From assembly GCA_016297695.1 (NCBI GenBank), contig JAEDGC010000045.1, forward strand, positions 1-13,184: 13,184 nucleotides of DNA, written 5' to 3'. A model generated the notes under the pieces. It searched no databases and had not been told where the DNA came from. It saw nothing but the letters and a program-made list of their open reading frames with translations. Positions 7,701 through 13,184 of the stretch are shown piece after piece; position 1 is the first letter of the stretch, and each line of letters starts with the position of its first letter. Position numbers and translations under genes: made by a program. This stretch comes from Bacilli bacterium (GTDB taxonomy: Bacteria > Bacillota_I > Bacilli_A > RF39 > UBA660).

Positions 7701-7976
7701 TTATTCAGTTTCCATATCTTGACTTCCTGTAGATGGATATAAGTTTTCATATCTTTCATGAATTAATTTAGCATGTAAGTCATCAATATCCTTCTTTAAA
7801 GCAAAGTTAATCTTCTTAAGTGTATCTATTTCTCTTCTTAATCTATCATTTTCTTCAAATATTGATAAGATCAATGATTGTGGATCATCATTACTTAATG
7901 AGTTAATCCATTTAGCATGCTTGTCAGCTTTCTTAACTTTTGTAACTTGAATTGGAGCTTGTGGAGCCTTTGACAT
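7701..7976 (-). CDS. Leucine-zipper small protein (91 aa)
   Basis: I choose the ATG at 7974-7976 (protein starts MSKAPQAP). The frame stays open upstream to a TTG at 8021, but that would add a poly-Phe/Leu stretch translated from promoter sequence and overlap the previous stop. The protein has a proline- and lysine-rich head (residues 3-22), then a coiled coil with I39, L46, L53, L60 and L67 at exact seven-residue spacing, and an acidic tail. The basic head resembles a nucleic-acid-binding region but is too far from the zipper for a classical bZIP. TCATT lies 17 bases upstream of the ATG, and TTGAAC 24 bases before that. A capsid-associated or DNA-binding role is possible; the family is unknown. 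Confidence 0.72.
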   Translation of the reverse strand: MSKAPQAPIQVTKVKKADKHAKWINSLSNDDPQSLILSIFEENDRLRREIDTLKKINFALKKDIDDLHAKLIHERYENLYPSTGSQDMETE

Positions 7977-8017
7977 TAAAAATTTAAAAAATAATGAAAA
8001 TAAAAAGTAAAAAAAGT
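7977..8017 (-). promoter_or_regulatory. Promoter-like junction before the 91-aa gene
   Basis: Read on the minus strand, TTGAAC (8021 to 8016) overlaps the TGA stop of the 124-aa gene. It is followed by a T-rich stretch, TCATT (7997 to 7993), and the ATG at 7976. The distance from TTGAAC to TCATT is 24 bases, the same as at 10109-10137 on the plus strand. Confidence 0.45.
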
Positions 8018-8392
8018 TCAATTTATACTATCGCCAAAATATCTGTCATACGTGTCAATAGATCCTTTAGCATTATAAACTTTTGATAGTTCTCTTAACT
8101 CAGTCAAATCGCCATTTAATACTTTTTTTAGAACATCTTTGAGTTTATCTTCATCTACTTTATTTAATAATGATCTTAATTTATCCACTATTTCTGTTGC
8201 TATCGCTGCTTGAGGGAATACTGATTTTACCATATTTAAAACTATATCAACTTTACCTGATTTTAAGAACTTAATACCCTTTACTGCTAAATCTATTCCT
8301 TTATCTTTTACCCAATCTTTTGCTTGTTTGACATATTTTTTCGCTTTATCATAAAATTTTTTAATACGTTTAAGGCTTCCTAGTGGTGCCAT
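8018..8392 (-). CDS. Basic amphipathic protein (124 aa), possibly membrane-active like adenovirus pVI
   Basis: The family is not recognised by sequence. The N-terminal 35 residues are lysine-rich and form an amphipathic helix pattern (LKRIKKFYDKAKKYVKQAKDW). A second helix with a hydrophobic face follows at about 36-70, including IVLNMVKSVFPQAAIATEIV, and then a charged helical part near 72-105. This resembles in character, not in identifiable sequence, the small membrane-lytic or core proteins of adenovirus and Polinton-like particles (pVI or pX). It is the first gene of the minus-strand run and is divergent from the capsid gene, with which it shares a 48-base promoter, so co-expression with the capsid is likely. 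The stop is TGA. A DNA-condensing protein is the main alternative. Confidence 0.72.
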   Translation of the reverse strand: MAPLGSLKRIKKFYDKAKKYVKQAKDWVKDKGIDLAVKGIKFLKSGKVDIVLNMVKSVFPQAAIATEIVDKLRSLLNKVDEDKLKDVLKKVLNGDLTELRELSKVYNAKGSIDTYDRYFGDSIN

Positions 8393-8440
8393 TTATAGAA
8401 TGATTTAAGAACTAAAAAAGTTCTAATTTAAATCATTTCA
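8393..8440. promoter_or_regulatory. Near-symmetric divergent promoter for capsid and 124-aa genes
   Basis: Only 48 bases separate the two start codons. Both strands carry AAATCATT close to the ATG: minus strand 8406 to 8399, plus strand 8430-8437. Between them AGAACT (8408-8413) and AGTTCT (8419-8424) form an inverted repeat around AAAAA. Each gene thus has a GAAC box 21 to 24 bases before its own TCATT, and the two boxes are the arms of the palindrome. This looks like one compact bidirectional promoter. Confidence 0.55.
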
Positions 8441-10108
8441 ATGAATACAAATTTAAGAGAAAGAGAACATAGAAGCATTGGTGAAGATGTATATGAATAT
8501 TTTCAATCATTAACTGATAAAGTTACAGGAGGAGAATTTCAAAATGTATCATTTTTATCATTTGATTCATCAGAACCACCATGTCCAGTTGGACCAGGAC
8601 AATTTACAAGATTAAAATTAACAGATAGTTCATGTCAAATTACTTCATTTGAAAATTCTTTTATTCAATTAGAAATAAAAACCACACTTAATATTCATGC
8701 TGGAAGAACTGATGCCTTATATGAAATTCAAAGAAATGTATCAGAAGATTTTATGAATTTTATAAAAGATATTCCTGTAATATTTGTAGGATTTAAATCA
8801 GGAATACATGCTATAGATCATTATAGATTTTATAATTCATTCCATGCAGGACCTTTATGCGAACAATCACAAGCAATATATGAAAATGCATTAATATACA
8901 TGACAAAAGCACAAGAAGAAATTACAAATAAAATTCAAAAATATGCAATCCCAGATGAATTAGATAAAGGAAAAATGGATGTACCTGGAATATTCTTAAC
9001 ATATGAAGAATTATGTACTTTAAGTTCAAAAGAAGTAACTTTCAAAGTTATTATTCCATATGATGATTTTGCCCCATTACAATTTTTTAAAAATTATCCA
9101 AATTCAATCTGCGGGGATTTACAATTAGAATTTAAAATTAATAATAATAAAAATATGGTTTTTTATCCACTTGATTTTTCTACAATGTTAAAAAGAAAGT
9201 TAAAAAAAAATCCATCATTAGTAAATATGGTCAAGAATATGGAACCCTATACTAAAACAGTTATGCAAATAACTAATTTTTTTGCAAGATCAGAATATGA
9301 TGGACAAAAAATGTTCAGTAATTGTGGAGATGAAATTGAATTTTTGAATTTACCTGCAACCTCATCAGGATTGATGGATAATATAGATTATCTTAGTAGT
9401 CCTGTAAGAATTACTCCAGGTGCATTAACTTTACAATCAGCAAAATCATTTATTAATTGTTATAATATTCCTCATGATAGACATGAACAATTAAGAGATT
9501 TATTATCTTCAACAAAAATATATATTCCTGGACAAAGAATTGATCAATATACTTTCTCTCAAACTCCAACAATAAGCAGTATGAACTGTAATACTACTCA
9601 ATCATTAGTTAATTGTTCTGCTTTAGCTTTTATTTGGCCTAGAACACCAAATGAATTAACTTGTTCTGTTAATCCTTATATGTCATCTATTCAACTTCAA
9701 ATTGATAATAAAACTTATCCTGATAAACCTTTTTCAACATATTCCCCAGAACATGCAAGTTATATTTTATCTAATTTAATGTTTGATGATTTCTTTTCTC
9801 CTAATAAATCATTAGAAAGAAGTTTATCAACTCAAAGAGAATATGAAGATAATACAAATTATGCCTTTGTTGTTTCATTAGAAAGATTAGATTCATCACC
9901 ATTTGTATTTGAAGGATTAACTAAAGATAATTGTTACATTACATTAAATGGAACATTTGATCAAAGCTATACACCATATTCTAAATTATCAACTAGACAA
10001 AATCCAATTATGTTTGTATGCCAAGATACATTATGGGAATTATCAGCAGGAGATATAAATTATTATTATAATGATAAAACTATAGTTCCAAGAATATCTA
10101 ATAATTAA
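8441..10108 (+). CDS. Probable double jelly-roll major capsid protein
   Basis: This 555-aa protein has the length and texture of the double jelly-roll capsid proteins of Polintons, adintoviruses and PLVs. Many short beta-like stretches are separated by long proline- and asparagine-rich loops, with no membrane helix and no signal peptide. Suggestive parts are the N-terminal strand region with PGQFTRLKL and IQLEIKTTLNI (about 52-85); TFKVIIPY followed by a long loop in the middle; SSIQLQIDNKTYPDKPF (about 414-430); and a C-terminal pair NYAFVVSLERLDSSPFVFEG (from about 472) and NCYITLNGTF (about 495-506). The gene lies between an amphipathic-protein gene and another large structural candidate, in a window that also encodes the packaging ATPase. 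I infer the fold from pattern and context and have not confirmed it. Of the two large plus-strand proteins, this one is the better capsid candidate. Confidence 0.75.
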   Translation: MNTNLREREHRSIGEDVYEYFQSLTDKVTGGEFQNVSFLSFDSSEPPCPVGPGQFTRLKLTDSSCQITSFENSFIQLEIKTTLNIHAGRTDALYEIQRNVSEDFMNFIKDIPVIFVGFKSGIHAIDHYRFYNSFHAGPLCEQSQAIYENALIYMTKAQEEITNKIQKYAIPDELDKGKMDVPGIFLTYEELCTLSSKEVTFKVIIPYDDFAPLQFFKNYPNSICGDLQLEFKINNNKNMVFYPLDFSTMLKRKLKKNPSLVNMVKNMEPYTKTVMQITNFFARSEYDGQKMFSNCGDEIEFLNLPATSSGLMDNIDYLSSPVRITPGALTLQSAKSFINCYNIPHDRHEQLRDLLSSTKIYIPGQRIDQYTFSQTPTISSMNCNTTQSLVNCSALAFIWPRTPNELTCSVNPYMSSIQLQIDNKTYPDKPFSTYSPEHASYILSNLMFDDFFSPNKSLERSLSTQREYEDNTNYAFVVSLERLDSSPFVFEGLTKDNCYITLNGTFDQSYTPYSKLSTRQNPIMFVCQDTLWELSAGDINYYYNDKTIVPRISNN

Positions 10109-10161
10109 TTGAACTATTTAATTTAAAATAAATCATTCAATTTTATATTTTTTTATAAAGA
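10109..10161 (+). promoter_or_regulatory. Junction between capsid and 557-aa genes with promoter-like motif
   Basis: TTGAACTATTT (10109-10119) starts right after the TAA of the capsid gene. TCATT follows at 10133-10137, exactly 24 bases after the start of TTGAAC, and the ATG is at 10162. The same arrangement and spacing occur on the other strand before the 91-aa gene. Confidence 0.5.
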
Positions 10162-11835
10162 ATGACAACTCAACCTAAAGATGAAGAAATGAAACTTGAC
10201 TTTGAATTACCTGAAGAAGGTATTATGGAAGGATTAGAAAATAAACTTAATCCAACCTCTGTACTTGATTATAAAAATAGTTATGGAGGAATACCAAGAA
10301 AATATCCAAGACAAACATTTATCGGTGGAGGAAAAGGTAATGTACAAGAAGTTGTTCATGAATTAAATGAAATATCACAATATATTGATTATTCAGTATT
10401 TTCAAAAAATCAACTTAGATTTGCAGAAAAAATAGTAAAAACAAGAACTTATTTTGATAATGAAACATATATTAGAAGTCCAAATTTTTTTATATCATTA
10501 AATAAACCAAGATATTGGAATATAAATAATTATATGATACTTGAAAAAAATATCAATTTAGTTTTTGATATAATGAAAGAAATGATTGATGATATACCAT
10601 CTAGTTATGGTAGTAATATAACAGATAAAGTAAAAGATCTTTGTAATGGAATGACATCATGGATAAATCATAAAAAATTAACTGATTTAACATTTCCAGA
10701 AGGTGTTTTATCATTTATTGATCTTAAAGGAATTATGGGAGAATTAGGATTAAATAATACATATGAAGATTTTATATCAGCAGGTTTATTCAGTGCTATG
10801 TATAATAAAGTTGTAAGTATAATAAGTTATTTGAATCCTTATGTACAAGCAAAAAAAGATGCAGGAGTTAATACAATGATCCCTCCTGTAACTTCAATAG
10901 ATAATATTATTACAACAGAAAGAAATTATGGAGAACGTACCTATAAAGATATACTTCTTAATAGTTCAGCTGTAGTAGAAGAAAATATAAAATCTAAATC
11001 TGCAAGAACTTTAGAAGATAAAATTTCAGAACCAAAAAGTAGAACTAGTACAACAAAAACTAAAGTCTATACAGCAAACTCATATTATAAAATTTATGCC
11101 TTCCCACTTTATTCTCTTAATATATTACTTCCTGTTAAATTAATGCCTACAGCATTTGTTACAACAACTAAATTTGGACCACTTATAAATATAATTAAAG
11201 ATGCTAAATTAGCAGGTTCAATTATGAGAATTCCAATTTCTTCTATTCTTTCAAAACTCATTATATTAAATAAAACAGGAAATCGTGTATTCGTAAATTT
11301 AAAAATAAAGAAAAACGCAGCAACAGGAAATAATGAAGTATCAGTAAATGCAACTACTGGAGATGTTTATAATTTAGCTTACTTTAGAAAAGTAATGGGA
11401 ATTAAATCAATGCATTATATAGAAGGAACACAAATAGAAAGTGAAAAAGATGTTAAAACTATAAAATTCAATGGAAAACCATTAGTAGCTGTTGCTATAG
11501 ATACACAAGTATTACAACAAGCTAAAGATTTATTACCTAAATTCAGAAATGATGAAAAAGAATTAAATAATTTTAAATCAATAGAAAACGATTATATAAA
11601 ATCTGGTACATCAAAATATTATGAAAAGAAACAAAAATCATTACGTCAAAATTTAATTGTTAATAATGCATATAGAACTAATAATGAATATATTGTATTA
11701 ACAAAAACCGGACCACAAAAAGTTGGAGTTAATGATTTAAAACCATTTAAAGATAAAAACAAGATTCAATTCTGTGATGAAAATGATAATATAGTATTTG
11801 TATATGATCCAACTAAACATAATTTCGATTTATAA
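10162..11835 (+). CDS. Large protein (557 aa), probable structural protein, family unknown
   Basis: I do not recognise it. The N-terminal 60 residues are acidic and then glycine-rich (FIGGGKGN near 54-61). Residues about 65-260 look mainly helical, with several hydrophobic helices but no clear membrane segment. A charged, Ser/Thr/Lys-rich linker lies near 272-305 (KSKSARTLEDK, RTSTTKTK). The C-terminal half alternates beta-like and helical parts. No enzymatic motif is visible: no P-loop, no DDE or DD-E integrase triad, no protease triad. It follows the capsid gene by 53 bases on the same strand with its own promoter-like motif, so it is likely expressed late and may be a second virion protein (vertex, minor capsid or internal protein). 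A two-domain layout with a flexible linker could allow processing, but no protease is identified here. Confidence 0.75.
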   Translation: MTTQPKDEEMKLDFELPEEGIMEGLENKLNPTSVLDYKNSYGGIPRKYPRQTFIGGGKGNVQEVVHELNEISQYIDYSVFSKNQLRFAEKIVKTRTYFDNETYIRSPNFFISLNKPRYWNINNYMILEKNINLVFDIMKEMIDDIPSSYGSNITDKVKDLCNGMTSWINHKKLTDLTFPEGVLSFIDLKGIMGELGLNNTYEDFISAGLFSAMYNKVVSIISYLNPYVQAKKDAGVNTMIPPVTSIDNIITTERNYGERTYKDILLNSSAVVEENIKSKSARTLEDKISEPKSRTSTTKTKVYTANSYYKIYAFPLYSLNILLPVKLMPTAFVTTTKFGPLINIIKDAKLAGSIMRIPISSILSKLIILNKTGNRVFVNLKIKKNAATGNNEVSVNATTGDVYNLAYFRKVMGIKSMHYIEGTQIESEKDVKTIKFNGKPLVAVAIDTQVLQQAKDLLPKFRNDEKELNNFKSIENDYIKSGTSKYYEKKQKSLRQNLIVNNAYRTNNEYIVLTKTGPQKVGVNDLKPFKDKNKIQFCDENDNIVFVYDPTKHNFDL

Positions 11836-11849
11836 AAAAAAAATAATAA

Positions 11850-12536
11850 TTAATCAATTATTTTAGTTTTATTTTTAATGTTATCTATTTTAAAATACTG
11901 AAAATCTCTTAATTGGCAATATATTCCATATATTATTTTTGCTTCATAAGGTAAATTTAATTGTCTAAATATTACCCCACATTTTGTTTTTGCTATTCCT
12001 TTACATAAAAATACACAACTTACTTGCTCTCTTAATTTATTTGATATTCCTATCCATTCATGTAAATTAATCCATATTGTCATTTTTAAATGTCTTAATT
12101 TAATTACCCATTGTTCCCACATATTATTTCTACTTTCTAATAATCCTGTTGCATCTTCTATTATTACAAATATATGAAAATTTCTTTCTTCATTATTTAA
12201 ATATTCATCTAAACATTCTGTTCCTTCTTCAAATGATTTATGAACAATAGGTATTTTATTAAACAATTTTACTGTCTGTAAAAAAAAATCATCTTTTGTA
12301 TTTGATAAATATATTATTAAACCATAATTATGAGCAACATTATTTAATATCATTAATTGTTTTAATAATAATGTTGTTTTACCTGTTCCTGCTTTTCCTA
12401 CACACATATTTAATGAATTATAATAAAAATCTAATTCAGGATGTATTTGTGATATTATTGATTCTTGATTAACATTTTCTTTTAAATATTTTTTAAAATT
12501 TTGTTTTAATTGTAATATTTTTTCATTGTCATCCAT
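11850..12536 (-). CDS. A32-like genome-packaging ATPase (FtsK/HerA superfamily)
   Basis: This predicted motor would drive viral DNA into the capsid. Its 228 residues show Walker A G47-K-A-G-T-G-K-T54; Walker B F123-V-I-I-E-D128; and a following segment with LRHLKMTIWI, then a gap, then SNKLRE. This fits the RH...T...R pattern after Walker B in A32/Polinton packaging ATPases, although the glutamine often seen there (sensor position) appears to be histidine or asparagine (INLHE). The length matches the short ATPases of Polintons and virophages. The gene is convergent with the 557-aa gene (14-base gap) and lies downstream of the 143-aa gene on the same strand. TCATA lies just before the ATG (12542 to 12538). 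Its presence next to a capsid candidate is strong support for a particle-forming virus. Confidence 0.88.
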   Translation of the reverse strand: MDDNEKILQLKQNFKKYLKENVNQESIISQIHPELDFYYNSLNMCVGKAGTGKTTLLLKQLMILNNVAHNYGLIIYLSNTKDDFFLQTVKLFNKIPIVHKSFEEGTECLDEYLNNEERNFHIFVIIEDATGLLESRNNMWEQWVIKLRHLKMTIWINLHEWIGISNKLREQVSCVFLCKGIAKTKCGVIFRQLNLPYEAKIIYGIYCQLRDFQYFKIDNIKNKTKIID

Positions 12537-12666
12537 TTATGAATTATTATATCTAAAATAAATAATAAAAAAATAAAAAAAGTTCAAAAAAAGAAAAAAA
12601 GTTCAAAAAAACAATTATGAATTATCATAATTAAAATAAATTCAAACACAAAAAAAATTGAATTAT
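12537..12666 (-). promoter_or_regulatory. Repeat-rich promoter region of the ATPase gene
   Basis: This 130-base gap contains two direct repeats. Copies of a 25-mer at 12539-12563 and 12617-12641 match at 22 positions, each beginning ATGAATTAT and ending TAAAATAAAT. Two copies of AAAAAAAGTTCAAAAAAA lie 19 bases apart (GTTC at 12582 and 12601). On the minus strand each 25-mer carries TCATA, and upstream of the distal copy TTGAATT begins 25 bases before it (12645 to 12620). This looks like a duplicated promoter, with the proximal copy next to the ATPase ATG. Confidence 0.5.
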
Positions 12667-13098
12667 TTAAAGCTCTTCATCAATATCAATGAATCCACCT
12701 GTGTTTCCTCCTTTTGCTATCCATGTCTTGTTTTCTTTGGGAATTAATTCAAGATAACTATAGTTCTCTTCCCTGAATTTCTTCATAAATGTCATTCCTT
12801 CATAGTTGTGATGAAATATAATGTGATAACCTACTTCATATCTGTTTATAATATAATTCATTGTACTAGGATATTCTATTTCAATTTGATAATAATCATT
12901 TAAATATAAACTAAAACTTCTATCTCTAAATTCTTTATACATATTATCATTATAATATGAATATTGATTAACTTTAATTTTTCTATCATTTTCACTATAT
13001 CTTAATATATAATTTGATTCCATACTTTCTACTAATGTTATATCTATTTGTAATGGACTAATTCTGTATAATTCAAAATATTTTCCTCCTAATTCCAT
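12667..13098 (-). CDS. Unknown protein (143 aa)
   Basis: I do not recognise it. The protein is rich in tyrosine, glutamate and isoleucine and alternates beta-like stretches (LQIDITLVESM near 16-26, SFSLYLNDYYQIEIEYP near 61-77, GYHIIFHH near 90-97). It ends with a lysine/glycine segment, WIAKGGNTGG, and a short acidic tail. There is no signal peptide, membrane helix or catalytic motif. G+C is higher in the 3' third of the gene than in the 5' part. It is the first minus-strand gene from the right edge, 130 bases upstream of the ATPase. The upstream sequence has TCAAT but no TCATT. It could be another small structural or host-interaction protein; nothing here decides. Confidence 0.65.
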   Translation of the reverse strand: MELGGKYFELYRISPLQIDITLVESMESNYILRYSENDRKIKVNQYSYYNDNMYKEFRDRSFSLYLNDYYQIEIEYPSTMNYIINRYEVGYHIIFHHNYEGMTFMKKFREENYSYLELIPKENKTWIAKGGNTGGFIDIDEEL

Positions 13099-13184
13099 TA
13101 TTTTTTATTGTTTTTTATTGAATAATTTTATAAAAAAAAAATATTTAAATAATAAGTTATATAAACCCTATATAAAAAATAATA
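13099..13184. other. AT-rich right edge with a short inverted repeat
   Basis: No gene is visible. An inverted repeat with 7-bp arms lies at 13157-13175 (TTATATA, AACCC, TATATAA). The single AAACCCTA in its loop resembles a telomere unit but is not repeated. The region presumably carries the promoter of the 143-aa gene. Confidence 0.5.

Noticed and set aside
7977..8021. Upstream extension of the 91-aa gene to a TTG codon at 8021
   Set aside because: The added residues are a Phe/Leu run translated from T-tract promoter sequence and overlap the previous stop. The ATG at 7976 has a TCATT site at a normal distance.
10321..10344. Adenain-type cleavage site (I-x-G-G) at FIGGGK in the 557-aa protein
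   Set aside because: The consensus is short and glycine runs match by chance. No adenain-like protease gene is seen and the capsid-related proteins show no consistent sites.
13163..13170. Telomere-like AAACCCTA near the right edge
   Set aside because: It occurs once only and sits as the loop of a short inverted repeat; no tandem array is present.
1..13184. Long terminal inverted repeat between the two edges
   Set aside because: The reverse complement of the last bases does not match the first bases by eye; repeats may exist outside the window.

Overview
The window looks like most of a small, very AT-rich eukaryotic double-stranded DNA virus or virus-derived element of the Polinton/Maverick, adintovirus and polinton-like virus (PLV) kind. 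Three hallmarks support this. (1) A family B DNA polymerase of 1802 residues carries all exonuclease and polymerase motifs, including the K-x-Y motif typical of protein-primed enzymes. (2) A short A32-like (FtsK/HerA-type) packaging ATPase is present. (3) A 555-residue protein looks like a double jelly-roll major capsid protein. A deoxynucleoside/thymidine kinase and several small unknown proteins, probably structural, accompany them. The standard genetic code fits: most stops are TAA, two are TGA, and no intron or frameshift is needed.

Layout. 1-269: AT-rich, no gene, with a 10-bp inverted repeat near the edge. 270-578 (+): small coiled-coil protein. 595-1206 (-): kinase, convergent with the coiled-coil gene across a TTAA microsatellite. 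1207-1440: divergent promoter region with a 9-bp minisatellite. 1441-6849 (+): DNA polymerase. 6855-8392 (-): tight run of four small genes: an amphipathic basic protein (124 aa), a leucine-zipper protein (91 aa) and two beta-rich proteins (127 and 133 aa). 8393-8440: compact, nearly symmetric divergent promoter. 8441-10108 (+): probable major capsid protein. 10162-11835 (+): 557-aa unknown, probably structural. 11850-12536 (-): ATPase. 12667-13098 (-): 143-aa unknown. 13099-13184: AT-rich edge.

How it may work together: the polymerase copies the genome, probably from a protein primer. The kinase supplies deoxynucleotides. The capsid protein, the small proteins and the ATPase build and fill the particle. 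A cysteine/histidine pair in the polymerase N-terminal extension suggests an OTU-like protease domain fused to the polymerase. I see no retrovirus-type integrase, no stand-alone adenain-like protease and no terminal inverted repeat. Either the window is a clipped element or this lineage does without them.

Host: the composition (about one fifth G+C in most genes) points to an AT-rich protist. Most genes have TCATT or TCATA 0 to 26 bases before the ATG. This resembles the initiator of trichomonads (TCA, pyrimidine, A/T), so a parabasalid or relative is my best guess, but it is only a guess. A second motif, TTGAAC followed by T/A, lies 24 bases before TCATT at two of the small/structural genes and in looser form at others. 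It often overlaps the stop codon of the gene before.
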